Source: JALYGJ01 sp036558545 (GTDB lineage Bacteria > Chloroflexota > Limnocylindria > Limnocylindrales > CSP1-4). Taken from it: a DNA stretch of 62,226 nt. Under the pieces are notes generated by a model. That model was given only the letters and a program-made list of their open reading frames with translations. It was not told the origin of the DNA and ran no database searches. The stretch spans positions 1-62,226 of the forward strand of contig DATBFJ010000052.1 of NCBI GenBank assembly GCA_036558545.1, given 5' to 3'. The translations under genes were made by a program, and so were the position numbers. Of the stretch, positions 53,306 to 62,156 are shown one piece after another. Position 1 is the first letter of the stretch, and each line of letters opens with the position of its first letter.

Positions 53306-54427
53306 TCAGAATGCGAAGCGAAAGATCGCGGCAACCGGCTTGCCGTCTGGGATGTCGTCCGCGCGAACCGACAGCACGCGACCGCCGTTGAGGTAGGTCC
53401 GACGGGCGATCTCATCGCCCACGCCGTAGTCGTGAGCGTCATCAACGCCCTCCAATGAGATGGCACCGGTCTCTTCGTCGACGTATCCCGGCAGAGTCGC
53501 GTCCATGTCGACGAGAACGGTGTCGACCGCGCCCATCGTCGCGGCTCGCGCGACCTGGGCGAGGTCGGTCGAGCCACGGCCAGCCGCTCGGCGAGTCATG
53601 AACAAGGCGCGCACGTCTGCGAGCTGCTGGGCGTAAATGTTGTCGAGCACGCTTCGCGCGGCCGAAGCGAGTTGTGCGTCCGACATCTGTTCGGGGCTGC
53701 CGTCGATGTCCTGAGCCACGAGCGAAGGAGCTGCTTCAACACCTCGGTAGATGCTCGCCATAGGCTCCGTCGTGGCCAGAATCAGCGGCACATCCGTCAA
53801 ACCGACGGCTGGCGCAATCGCGCGCGAAACGGCGCGTGCGTACTGGGTGAGTCGCGTCTTCTCTCCCTCAGACCCCTGGATTCGCCCGACCGGCGCGCGA
53901 TCCTTGATCGACGATTTGCCGACAGCTGACGCCGCGTCCTTGGGCAAATCGGGAATCCTGATTGCTTCCGCTGGCAAGTCGGGGCTGACCTCGACGAGTC
54001 GTACTGAGCCTGCCGCAAGCGCGAGGACGAGCGCGGCCTGAGGGAAAGTCAGCGCCCGGAACAAAGGCTTTAGGTGGAATCGATCCGAGACCTCGACGGC
54101 TCGCGTGACGCGGTTGGCGAGACGGAAGGTGATCGCGCGCTCGGCTGTCGCTAACACCGCGAGACTGTGCGCCTGGTACTCCCACAACTGGTCGTCTTCC
54201 ATGACGTCGCGCAGATGGCCATCCAGGGCCGTCACCTGGCGCTTGTCGAAATCCGCGTCACGTAGTTGGGCAATTGCCTCGTCGACTGCATTTCGGAAGT
54301 CGATCCGGGTCGCCTCGACCTGCGCCGTGATCGGCGTGGTCGGCACGTAGATCGAGACACTGCCGGCCTGCCTCGCACGAAGCAGCCGTTCCATCTGGGC
54401 ACGTGATGGAAGATCAACGTGGAGCAT
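53306..54427 (-). CDS. baeRF-family (bacterial eRF1-like) protein
   Basis: 373-residue protein of the bacterial/archaeal eRF1-like (baeRF) group: N-terminal VSIYVPTTPITAQVEATRIDF, central LAVLATAERAITFRL and VRLVEVSPDLP, C-terminal LADVRALFMTRRAAGRGSTDLAQVARAATMGAVDTVLVD. Such proteins are thought to act on ribosomes, e.g. rescue or hibernation, but experimental roles are sparse. ATG at 54427 with GAGGTGA upstream; monocistronic. Confidence 0.8.
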   Translation of the reverse strand: MLHVDLPSRAQMERLLRARQAGSVSIYVPTTPITAQVEATRIDFRNAVDEAIAQLRDADFDKRQVTALDGHLRDVMEDDQLWEYQAHSLAVLATAERAITFRLANRVTRAVEVSDRFHLKPLFRALTFPQAALVLALAAGSVRLVEVSPDLPAEAIRIPDLPKDAASAVGKSSIKDRAPVGRIQGSEGEKTRLTQYARAVSRAIAPAVGLTDVPLILATTEPMASIYRGVEAAPSLVAQDIDGSPEQMSDAQLASAARSVLDNIYAQQLADVRALFMTRRAAGRGSTDLAQVARAATMGAVDTVLVDMDATLPGYVDEETGAISLEGVDDAHDYGVGDEIARRTYLNGGRVLSVRADDIPDGKPVAAIFRFAF

Positions 54428-54503
54428 CGCTCACCTCGTGCTGATCGGTCGGCTGATGTTAGCGCTGCGATTCAGCGCTCCCGGGCCGAGGCGAAACGTA
54501 CGC

Positions 54504-54530
54504 GAAAGCGGAGCCGTCGGCTCCGCTTTC
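54504..54530 (-). terminator. Terminator downstream of tRNA-Val
   Basis: Perfect 12-bp stem (54504-54515 with 54519-54530) and 3-nt loop, 14 nt beyond the tRNA CCA end on the minus strand. Only a short T run follows, within the stem's CTTTC end and shortly after. Confidence 0.7.
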
Positions 54531-54543
54531 CGTGGGGTCACTT

Positions 54544-54619
54544 TGGTGGGCGATACTGGATTCGAACCAGTGACCCCTCGGATGTGAACCGAGTGCTCTA
54601 ACCACTGAGCCAATCGCCC
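54544..54619 (-). tRNA. tRNA-Val (anticodon CAC)
   Basis: Cloverleaf complete: 7-bp acceptor GGGCGAT/ATCGCCC, D stem GCTC/GAGC, anticodon stem CTCGG/CCGAG with loop TTCACAT (anticodon CAC), T arm containing GTTCGAATC, discriminator A and encoded CCA. 76 nt. Confidence 0.95.
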
Positions 54620-54662
54620 GGGAGACACGTCCGCACCGGGACGCGGCGGCAATTATCGGCGG

Positions 54663-54950
54663 TCAGCCGTCCCTTGTCAGGAGGCCCGGCCACAACGCGG
54701 CAAGAGTCGAGGCACTGGTGCCTTCGACTTGGACCTGCTTGACCCGCGACGTGTGTCCGGAGCGTATCGATACCAGCGAGGGCGGGCAGTTCATCGCCTT
54801 CGCCAGCGTCGCGATGACCTGCTTGTTCGCGGCACCGTCCGCGGGCGCTGCGTGCACGCGGACGCGCAACTCCCCGTCCTCGCCTACGCCGTCGACAGCA
54901 TTGGCACCAGCCCGCGGGGTGACGCGAACCAGCAACGTGGCTCGGGTCAG
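54663..54950 (-). CDS. DUF167 (YggU-family) protein
   Basis: About 95-residue DUF167 protein: LLVRVTPRAGANAVDGVGEDG, LRVRVHAAPADGAANKQVIATLAK and the SIRSGHTSRVKQVQV segment are typical. No ATG or GTG is available at the N-terminus. I chose a CTG at 54950 that overlaps the yggT stop as CTGA; a TTG at 54935 would give a protein five residues shorter. Last protein gene of the ftsZ-yggS-yggT-DUF167 unit; function unknown. Confidence 0.82.
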   Translation of the reverse strand: MTRATLLVRVTPRAGANAVDGVGEDGELRVRVHAAPADGAANKQVIATLAKAMNCPPSLVSIRSGHTSRVKQVQVEGTSASTLAALWPGLLTRDG

Positions 54951-55198
54951 CGGAAGAGCACCAATTGGACGAGGAATCCCAGGACGACGAGGAGCACGAG
55001 CGGCGACCAGTCGACCATGCCGGAAGACGGCAGGAAGCGTCGAATCGGGGCGAGGAACGGTTCCGTGGTTTCGAAGAGAAAGCGTGCCACGGTGCCCTGG
55101 TATGTCGGGTTCACCCAGCCGATCAGGACGCGGCCGACGACGACCAGCCAGAGCACGGTGACGAAGAGCTGGATGAAGACGACGATGAACTCGGACAC
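54947..55198 (-). CDS. YggT family membrane protein
   Basis: 83-residue protein with two transmembrane segments, QLFVTVLWLVVVGRVLIGWVNP and LVLLVVLGFLVQLVLF, bracketing the family motif EPFLAPIRRFLP. YggT proteins are conserved near division genes and have been linked to osmotic or division-site functions. ATG at 55198. Position right after yggS is the classical arrangement. Confidence 0.92.
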   Translation of the reverse strand: MSEFIVVFIQLFVTVLWLVVVGRVLIGWVNPTYQGTVARFLFETTEPFLAPIRRFLPSSGMVDWSPLVLLVVLGFLVQLVLFR

Positions 55199-55221
55199 GC
55201 GTTTCGAGTATAGGTTTGCGC

Positions 55222-55917
55222 TCAGGCGGCCGGTCGCATACCAAAGAGCACCCGCCCGAGCCTGACGACGGTCGCCCCCTCCTCCACCGCCACCTCGAAG
55301 TCGTCACTCATCCCCATGGAGAGCCCGGCACCGACCTTGGGCTCGGACGCCCGCAGCCGCTCGCTCAATTCACGCAGGCGACGGAAGGTCGGCCGCGCTG
55401 CCTCCTGATCCGGCACGAGGCGGCCGACCGTCATCAGTCCGCGGATCTCGAGATGCTCGAGCGCGGCAAGGCGCGCGCCGGAGGCGATCAGGTCGTGCGG
55501 ACTGAAGCCTGCCTTGGCGGGGTCGTCGTCGACGTTGACCTGAAGATAGACGGGATACGGGACTCGACCCACGTCGAGCGAGGCGCGCGCGAGGCGCTCG
55601 GCGAGTGCCACCGAGTCGACCGACTGGATCTCCTCGAACAACTCTACGGCGCGCTTCGCCTTGTTCGACTGCAGGTGCCCGACCATCGTCCAGTGCGCCT
55701 CCGGGAGAGTCGGTGCCTTCTCCTCCGCTTCCTGCACGCGGTTCTCGCCGAACGTCGTGAGTCCAAGGCGCAGCGCAGCTCGCAGACGATCGGGCGCAAC
55801 GGTTTTCGTGATCGGCAGGATCTGTATCTCTGCCTGGTTCCTGCCGGCGCGAGCGCAGGCTGCCGCTATTCGCGCTCGGACGTCACCGAGCGCCGCTTCA
55901 AGCGCTTCCGGCGTCAG
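55222..55917 (-). CDS. yggS: YggS family pyridoxal-phosphate homeostasis protein
   Basis: 231-residue PLP-binding protein of the YggS/PROSC family. The PLP lysine is in LPITKTVAPDRL; FGENRVQEAEEKAP, HWTMVGHLQSNKAKRAV and LSMGMSDDFEVAVEEGATVVRLG are diagnostic. The full-length frame has no ATG, GTG or TTG at its start: the only fitting initiator is a CTG at 55917 whose TGA-overlap (CTGA) covers the ftsZ stop codon. Starting at any later codon would remove the PLP lysine. Confidence 0.92.
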   Translation of the reverse strand: MTPEALEAALGDVRARIAAACARAGRNQAEIQILPITKTVAPDRLRAALRLGLTTFGENRVQEAEEKAPTLPEAHWTMVGHLQSNKAKRAVELFEEIQSVDSVALAERLARASLDVGRVPYPVYLQVNVDDDPAKAGFSPHDLIASGARLAALEHLEIRGLMTVGRLVPDQEAARPTFRRLRELSERLRASEPKVGAGLSMGMSDDFEVAVEEGATVVRLGRVLFGMRPAA

Positions 55918-57164
55918 CGATGGCGGCGCAGGAACGCCGGTATGTCGAGGTCCTCGACCTCCTGCTGCGGGCCGCGGCGGATCTCCTGGCCGTTGCGCGG
56001 TTGGGCCACGGCCGCCGGCTGGTACGCGTCGTCAGGGTGCGCCTCGGCGGCCGCTGCAGATCCGTTCTCCAGCGAGGACGGCGCCGCACCGACGGGGATG
56101 GCAGTGGGTGCTCGCTCGGCCGCCGCGTACTGCTCTCGATCGCGCGCAATACGCAGTGCGCTCGCGACCTCGACCGGAGCCGTTGTCTGGCTGGCCGCCC
56201 GCTCCCGCTTCTTGGAAGCATCGAATCCGGTTGCGATGACGGTGATCGCCACCTCGTCGCCCATGCGCTCGTCGATGACCGTGCCGAAGATGATGTTCGC
56301 CTCGGGATCCGCCGTCTGCTTGATGATCTCGGCGGCCTCGTCGACCTCGAAAAGACCGAGTGTCGGACCGCCGGTGATGTTGAACAGGACGCCCTGTGCT
56401 CCGGCGATGTTGACCTCGAGCAGCGGGCTGGCGGTCGCCTCCTTGGCGGCGGCCGCGGCACGGCCCTCGCCGCTGGCCCGGCCAATGCCCATCAACGCGG
56501 AGCCCGCGTCCTTCATGACCGTTCGCACGTCCGCGAAGTCGAGGTTGATCAGGCCGGGCACGGTGATCAGGTCGCTGATGCCCTGAACGCCCTGGCGCAG
56601 CACGTCGTCGACGACCCGGAACGCGTCGAGGATGGACGTCTCCTTGTTGACCACGTCCTTGAGCCGGTCGTTTGGAATGGTGATCAGCGTGTCGACCTTG
56701 TCGCGCAGCGCCTCGCTGGACTTCTCGGCGTTGAGTCGGCGGCGCGCGCCTTCGAAGGAGAACGGCTTGGTGACCACGCCGATGGTCAGCGCGCCGAGAT
56801 CGCGCGCGATCTCCGCAATGACTGGCGCTGCGCCTGAACCCGTGCCGCCACCCATACCGGCCGTGATGAAGACCATGTCCGAGTCCTTGAGCGCCTCGTA
56901 GATCTTCTCGGCGTCTTCCTCTGCGGCCCGCTGTCCGATCGTGGGGTCGCCACCCGCGCCCAGGCCGCGGGTGATCTTGTCGCCGACGCGGATCTTGTGC
57001 GGAGCATCCGACTGGAGCAGGGCCTGCGCGTCCGTGTTGACCGCGATGAACTCGACGCCCATCAGCTCTGCACGGATCATGCGGTTGACCGCGTTGCTTC
57101 CTCCGCCGCCGACACCGATGACTCGGATCAGCGCGAAGTTCTCCGAGTCGGACCTCAGCGGCAT
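55914..57164 (-). CDS. ftsZ: Cell division protein FtsZ
   Basis: 416-residue tubulin-like GTPase forming the Z ring. GTP-binding motifs: VIGVGGGGSNAVNRM, the tubulin signature GGGTGSGAAPV, and the T7 loop NLDFADVRTVM. After residue ~320 a variable linker leads to the C-terminal peptide EDLDIPAFLRRHR, the conserved tail that binds FtsA. ATG at 57164 with GGGAGGGG upstream; a TTG two codons earlier is possible. Separated from ftsA by three genes. Confidence 0.97.
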   Translation of the reverse strand: MPLRSDSENFALIRVIGVGGGGSNAVNRMIRAELMGVEFIAVNTDAQALLQSDAPHKIRVGDKITRGLGAGGDPTIGQRAAEEDAEKIYEALKDSDMVFITAGMGGGTGSGAAPVIAEIARDLGALTIGVVTKPFSFEGARRRLNAEKSSEALRDKVDTLITIPNDRLKDVVNKETSILDAFRVVDDVLRQGVQGISDLITVPGLINLDFADVRTVMKDAGSALMGIGRASGEGRAAAAAKEATASPLLEVNIAGAQGVLFNITGGPTLGLFEVDEAAEIIKQTADPEANIIFGTVIDERMGDEVAITVIATGFDASKKRERAASQTTAPVEVASALRIARDREQYAAAERAPTAIPVGAAPSSLENGSAAAAEAHPDDAYQPAAVAQPRNGQEIRRGPQQEVEDLDIPAFLRRHR

Positions 57165-57384
57165 TTCCAAACCCCTCCCAAAGGAAGCAAAGTCAAACTA
57201 ATCATCAGTACCCAAAGCCCGGCGCGGGCGCACTCCGCACGGCCCTTTCCAATGGCGGCGAGTATAGCCCGGGACCCCGCTTCCGACCGACCGACTTAAG
57301 GCTTAACGGACGCCAATTTCCGACCGATAACCACCGACTGTGGACGAAGTGTGGACAGATTCCGGCGGGCTGTGGGAAGTCCGT

Positions 57385-57789
57385 CTAGCCCACGATGAAC
57401 GACAGTTCAACGTGCCGCGTCGAGTTGTCCTGGTTCGGATCGAGTAACGCGATCGACTGCCACGTGCCCAGTTGCAACGCACCGTTGACAACCGGCACCA
57501 CGATCGACGGCGCAACCATCAGTGGCAGGACATGGTCCGCACCGTGTCCCTGCGAGCCGTGTGCATGGCGCCAGCGATCATCTCTTGGCAGGAGGCGGTC
57601 GAGGGCGACCATCAGGTCACCGTCAGACCCCGCACCCAGCTCCATGATCACGACTCCGGCCGTGGCATGCGGCACGAAGATGTTCAGCAGCCCGTCGCCC
57701 TCGCCATTGACGAATGCGGCGCATTCGCGGGTGATGTCGAACAGCCCGCGGCCGTGACCGGTGTGAACCGTGATCGTCTCGTGCTTCAT
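57385..57789 (-). CDS. YjbQ-family (UPF0047) protein
   Basis: 134-residue protein of the secondary-thiamine-phosphate-synthase/YjbQ family: ECAAFVNGEGDGLLNIFVPHATAGVVI, HGADHVLPLMVAPSIVVPVVNG, LGTWQSIALLD. These have weak thiamine-phosphate synthase activity and an unknown main role. ATG at 57789, monocistronic-looking between the anti-sigma-like gene and ftsZ; 220-nt gap before ftsZ. Confidence 0.9.
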   Translation of the reverse strand: MKHETITVHTGHGRGLFDITRECAAFVNGEGDGLLNIFVPHATAGVVIMELGAGSDGDLMVALDRLLPRDDRWRHAHGSQGHGADHVLPLMVAPSIVVPVVNGALQLGTWQSIALLDPNQDNSTRHVELSFIVG

Positions 57790-57999
57790 CGCCGAATCAT
57801 GAACGCAGATGCGACTTCTGGGCTGACTCTCCCCGGCAGCGCCTTAAGTCCGCGTGCTGCCCCGGTCGATATCCGCGACACCAGCCACCACGCCTGGAAA
57901 CGACTCAAATCCGGCTTTCATGGGACCAATATCGGCCGTTTCCGGACTTAGGGCGCCGACCCGGAAAGAAGGGCAAAACGGATCCGTATGTGATCGCCG

Positions 58000-59454
58000 T
58001 CAAGGGGCCGCGACCGTGGGCCAAGAGTCCGCGAGGGCCTTTGGCACCCAGCCTGCCGGCCAAGCGTCGAGGGTGACAGGCGGAGAGCCGTCCGCGGGCA
58101 CGTACAGACGTTGGCTGACGTGCGGCCCATCGGCAATCTGCACCAGGCCCAACGCGAAGGCAGCGTCGTCTGGACTGATGCCAAATGACCCCACGATCGA
58201 AGGATGGTCGGTTGCGATCTCGATGGACTTTCCAATCTGGGACGGCCCGTCGAGTCGATCCAACTCGATTTGACGGTTGTTTGAGTTCCGGCGAACGGTC
58301 GTCCAGATCGAACGTCCATTCGTGGCAAACCCTGCTGCCCATGGAAGGTCGATCGAATGAGGCACGCCAGATGTCCAGTCGTGAACGGGACCAGTCTCGA
58401 GCGTTCCGAAGTCCGGCGGATTGCAGCCGGTTGATTGGCTCACGTAGATCATCCAGTAGGAACAGAGGGCGTTGCCGTCCCGGCCGATGAGCCGATCCGA
58501 GCTGGCCTGCAGACCGACCTCGTAGGTACCCACGAACGGCATGACGCCCGCGCCACCGGGGCCATTTGGATCGATGATCCCGGCGCCGTCCGCCGTCCAA
58601 CTTGGGCCGATCTCGCCAGTGGCCAGTGGCTCGACCGGAACAAACGTCGTCTGATTTCGTGGGTCAAACACGACGTTGCCGTTATCCAGGGCGAGCAGAC
58701 CGTTGGGTCCCCAGACGGGCGCCGAAATGTCGTTGCCTGCGGTCGTGATCGCGAAGGGTGCGCTTTCAGGATGGGACAAGTCATAGAGCCACACGACGCA
58801 TTGGTCACCGATGGATCCCATGTGTCTCAGCCAACCGTCCACGGATACTGCCCCGTTATCGTCCTCGCAGAAGGTCGCGACGGGCGGTTTGGCGATCGAC
58901 GCGACCAGTCGCTCTCCATCTGATCCAACCACCGACACCCCACTTTGCCCGACCACCACGAGCTCGAACGGACCGTCGACCGCTGGCAGCGTGGGCAGCG
59001 GCCCCGAGGACGGCGCTGTCGCCAGCACATCCAGATAATCGGCCGCCGGAGTAGGCGTCGAATTCGGAGCCGGCGTGCCAGCGGACGCGACCGGCGTGGG
59101 CGGCTCCACGGAGGGGATCGAAGAGGTCGGCAAGGGCAATTCATGGGACGGAGGCGGTGGCAAGACCGCTTCCTGAGTCGGAAATTGGGCAGTGGCAGGA
59201 GCTAGTGTCGGCCTCGACGTGTCCCGTCCAAAGTTGATCGCAAAGCCGAGCAGCGCGAGAAGTGCAAGACCCACGAGCCCAAGCCACGTGAGCCGCCTGA
59301 CTCCTGCCAGAGAGGCCCGCAGACCGACCGGGCGCGGTACGGCGGAGGCAATCGCCGCCCGTCGTATCGCAGGCGCGTCAACAGGACGACGTGGACCAAG
59401 GTAATCCTCGAGAGCCCGCGCGATGTCGCGCTCGAATGGGGCGAAATCAGTCAT
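58000..59454 (-). CDS. Anti-sigma-factor-like single-pass membrane protein
   Basis: 484-residue protein: ~50-residue cytoplasmic N-terminus (FAPFERDIARALEDYL), one transmembrane helix (LTWLGLVGLALLALLGFAI), a Pro/Thr/Ser-rich linker and a large extracytoplasmic domain with repeated WD/TolB-like strands (ISAPVWGPNGLLALDNGN, PSWTADGAGIIDPNG). It overlaps the ECF sigma gene by 8 nt, the usual sigma/anti-sigma arrangement. The N-terminus lacks a zinc motif (HxxxCxxC), so the anti-sigma role rests mainly on context. Confidence 0.75.
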   Translation of the reverse strand: MTDFAPFERDIARALEDYLGPRRPVDAPAIRRAAIASAVPRPVGLRASLAGVRRLTWLGLVGLALLALLGFAINFGRDTSRPTLAPATAQFPTQEAVLPPPPSHELPLPTSSIPSVEPPTPVASAGTPAPNSTPTPAADYLDVLATAPSSGPLPTLPAVDGPFELVVVGQSGVSVVGSDGERLVASIAKPPVATFCEDDNGAVSVDGWLRHMGSIGDQCVVWLYDLSHPESAPFAITTAGNDISAPVWGPNGLLALDNGNVVFDPRNQTTFVPVEPLATGEIGPSWTADGAGIIDPNGPGGAGVMPFVGTYEVGLQASSDRLIGRDGNALCSYWMIYVSQSTGCNPPDFGTLETGPVHDWTSGVPHSIDLPWAAGFATNGRSIWTTVRRNSNNRQIELDRLDGPSQIGKSIEIATDHPSIVGSFGISPDDAAFALGLVQIADGPHVSQRLYVPADGSPPVTLDAWPAGWVPKALADSWPTVAAP

Positions 59455-60001
59455 TGCCAAGTTCCCCCTGGAGTCGCTGGAGCAAACGCGACAACCGACT
59501 GCGAGCGCCCGATGCGCTGATGCCGAGGACGGCCGCAATCTCTGGAGAGTCGAACTCGTAGACGAACCGAAGAGCAAGCAGTGCGCGATCGTCTCGGCTC
59601 AGTCGGGCCAAGGTGTTGCGAAGGTCGATGGCTGAGATTCCCGCGGCCGGATCGGCGTCCGGTGCCCTGCTACCTGCGTCCAGTGACACCGCGATCTCGA
59701 GCACGCTTCGACGGCGGCTGGATCTGTGCGCCCGTCTGGCTTCATTGATTGCGATCGAGGCAAGCCAGGGCACGATACGGGACCGATCTCTGAGACTTCC
59801 CATCTTTCGCCAGGCGATCGCCCAGGCGGCCTGAACGGCCTCGTCCGCGGCCACCGGGTCGCCTGTTACGACGTGACAGATCCGACGCAGATCCTCGTGA
59901 TGGATGGCGACCAGGCGTTCGAACGCAAATTCGTCGCCGGCCGCGGCAGCCGCGACCAGGTCCGCGCCTTCTTCCGCGACTGACCCTAGCGCCGTCGTCA
60001 T
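59447..60001 (-). CDS. ECF-type RNA polymerase sigma factor
   Basis: 184-residue sigma-70-family factor with regions 2 and 4 only. Region 2: FERLVAIHHEDLRRICHVVTGD and AAWAIAWRKMGSLRDRSRIVPWL; region 4: LSRDDRALLALRFVYEFDSPEIAAVLGISASGARSRLSRLL. Probably controlled by the overlapping membrane protein gene. Starts 38 nt after ftsA, so it may be partly transcribed with division genes. Confidence 0.92.
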   Translation of the reverse strand: MTTALGSVAEEGADLVAAAAAGDEFAFERLVAIHHEDLRRICHVVTGDPVAADEAVQAAWAIAWRKMGSLRDRSRIVPWLASIAINEARRAHRSSRRRSVLEIAVSLDAGSRAPDADPAAGISAIDLRNTLARLSRDDRALLALRFVYEFDSPEIAAVLGISASGARSRLSRLLQRLQGELGND

Positions 60002-60039
60002 GTTTCATAGACCCCGGACGTGGGTCATCTGTCCCCGGA

Positions 60040-61275
60040 TTAGGGCAGTAATCCTCGCGCCCAATCGCGCATTCGGTTCATAACACCGGGCGCGGGGGCC
60101 GACTCGTAATGCAGCGGCTCGTAGCCATGGACCGCCTGGGCGCCCCACATGAGCAACCCCAGCGAGGTCGAGTGGGCGGGCGTCAGCAAGTTGTCCGTCA
60201 GGCCGCTGACGCCGGACGGCCCGGCCACGCGGACGGGCATCTGGAGCACTTCCCTGCCGAGCCGGGCCGCACCCGCAAGCTGGGAAGCGCCTCCGGTCAT
60301 CACGAGTCCGGCGGGCAGCATGCCCTTGTAGCCGGCGCGCTCGATCTCGGCGCCGATCATCTCGAAGACTTCGCGCATGCGCGCCTCGATGATCTCTGCC
60401 AGCTCGCGCCGCGACGCGGTCATCGCATCCGATTCGGCGATGCCTTCGACGTTGACCTGCTCATCTTCCTTGACGTCTTCCGGGTTGGCCGTGCCGTGCT
60501 TGATCTTCAGGTCCTCGGCCGAAGCCAAAGACGTCTTGAGCCCGATCGCGACATCGTTGGTGACGTTGTTGCCACCTACCGGCAACACCCCGGTGAACAA
60601 CGGCGAGCCGTCCATGAACAGCGCGAGATCGATCGTGCCTGCACCAAAGTCTGCGACGGCAACGCCCAGCTCTTTCTCCGTCTCGGTCAGCACCGCGTCG
60701 CCGGAGGCCAGCGACGCGGCAACCAGCTCGTCGATGCGGATGTCGGCCCGCTGAACACACTTGGACAGGTTCTGCACCGCTGTCGCGGAGCCATGGACGA
60801 TGTGCGTCTCGACCTCGAGTCGGACCGCGCTCATGCCCAGCGGATCCTTGACGCCCTCCTGACCGTCGACCACAAAGCCCCGCGGCAGGACATGTAGGAC
60901 TTCCCGATTCGACGGGATGTTGACCGCGCGGGCAACCTCAGTGGCGCGCTCGATGTCCTCGCGGGCGACCTCGCGGCGCGCTCCGCTGACCGCCACGGCG
61001 CCGCGCGAGTTCTGCGACTCGACGTGTGCGCCACCGACCGCCACGATGGCCGACTCGATGCGGTAGCCGGACAGGCGCTCGGCGGCCTCGCGCGCCTGGC
61101 GAATCGAGTTGACCGTCTGGTCGATGTTGATGACCACGGCCTTCTTGAGACCAGATGACGGCTCGGAGCCCTTGCCGATCACGGTCACGGTCCCGTCGCG
61201 CGCGACCTCGCCAATGAGCGTGACGACCTTGCTCGTGCCCACATCGAGCGCGACGAGGATTGCCTCCCTTTCCAC
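60040..61275 (-). CDS. ftsA: Cell division protein FtsA
   Basis: 411-residue actin-like protein that tethers FtsZ to the membrane. Motifs: ILVALDVGTSKVVTLIGEV, VAVADFGAGTIDLALF, GLVMTGGASQLAGAARL; the C-terminus ends in an amphipathic VMNRMRDWARGLLP helix suitable as membrane anchor. GTG start at 61275. Lies 14 nt after ftsQ; instead of ftsZ an ECF sigma gene follows. Confidence 0.96.
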   Translation of the reverse strand: MEREAILVALDVGTSKVVTLIGEVARDGTVTVIGKGSEPSSGLKKAVVINIDQTVNSIRQAREAAERLSGYRIESAIVAVGGAHVESQNSRGAVAVSGARREVAREDIERATEVARAVNIPSNREVLHVLPRGFVVDGQEGVKDPLGMSAVRLEVETHIVHGSATAVQNLSKCVQRADIRIDELVAASLASGDAVLTETEKELGVAVADFGAGTIDLALFMDGSPLFTGVLPVGGNNVTNDVAIGLKTSLASAEDLKIKHGTANPEDVKEDEQVNVEGIAESDAMTASRRELAEIIEARMREVFEMIGAEIERAGYKGMLPAGLVMTGGASQLAGAARLGREVLQMPVRVAGPSGVSGLTDNLLTPAHSTSLGLLMWGAQAVHGYEPLHYESAPAPGVMNRMRDWARGLLP

Positions 61276-61289
61276 CCCTACATTCTGGC

Positions 61290-62156
61290 CTAACGCGCGG
61301 ATGCCGGGGATGGCAGCGTGCGCGGGCCGGGAGTGGGCAGGAATGTGCCGCAGCCGTCGTCGAGTGGGGCGAGATATACGGTCTGGACCGTCGACTCACC
61401 GGCGCCGAGCAGCGAGCGAAGGCACTGCACCTGGCGCGGAATGATGTCGACCGGCCGCAGGTTCGGCGTGTACTCGCCAAAGATCGCCTGCCAGCCGTTG
61501 GGCTGGGCGCTGATCACGAAGCCGTTGTCGTCGGTGATCTGGAGGGACAGCGAGCTTGCCGTCGAATCGATGAGCGCCGGGGTGATCGCGCCGATCTGGA
61601 GCATGGACTGAAGATCAATCGGGTCGAGCGAGCCGCCAACTGAGATGTCGTCCACGAACTTCGTGCGCCTGTCGTCGAACGTTGGAAGGTCCAGCGCGGT
61701 GGCGCGCGCCGGATCGACCTGCGCGAGCACCAGCCCGTCGCCATCGACGAGATAGGTCAGACCGGCCCGCTGCAGTTCGAGCACGGGCACGCGCTCGGCG
61801 ACCGAGATGCTGACGTCATTGGGGAGTGAGACCCGCACGTCGACATCGCTCACGGCCGGAAAGCTGGCAATGGCGCGAGCCATGGAGTCCGTGCGCAAGC
61901 CGACCACATTCGGATGCTCACCCGAGCCGACACCCGCCGCGGCCAACACCGCCTGTGGGTCCGTGTAGCGCAGGTTTGCGGCCAGCTGCGGCGTGCCCAG
62001 CCTGAACGCGCTGGCCGTCAGCATCCAGTAGGCAGCGCCGGCGCAGGCGATCATCAGCAGGAGGCCAAACACGCGCGCGCCGGTAACGTGGCGCAGCGGT
62101 CCACGGCGACCGCGCGGTCGACCGGCGGGCCGCGCGTAACGGGAGCGGGCGGTCAG
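61290..62156 (-). CDS. ftsQ: Cell division protein FtsQ/DivIB
   Basis: 288-residue bitopic protein: basic cytoplasmic tail (Arg/Pro/Gly-rich, ~30 residues), one transmembrane helix (FGLLLMIACAGAAYWML), a POTRA domain (LRYTDPQAVLAAAGV, ARAIASFPAVSDVDVRVSLP, ISVAERVPVLEL) and the FtsQ beta domain. The basic tail can only be reached from a CTG at 62156, overlapping the previous stop as CTGA; a GTG at 62072 would start inside the membrane segment's edge and lose the tail. Confidence 0.88.
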   Translation of the reverse strand: MTARSRYARPAGRPRGRRGPLRHVTGARVFGLLLMIACAGAAYWMLTASAFRLGTPQLAANLRYTDPQAVLAAAGVGSGEHPNVVGLRTDSMARAIASFPAVSDVDVRVSLPNDVSISVAERVPVLELQRAGLTYLVDGDGLVLAQVDPARATALDLPTFDDRRTKFVDDISVGGSLDPIDLQSMLQIGAITPALIDSTASSLSLQITDDNGFVISAQPNGWQAIFGEYTPNLRPVDIIPRQVQCLRSLLGAGESTVQTVYLAPLDDGCGTFLPTPGPRTLPSPASAR

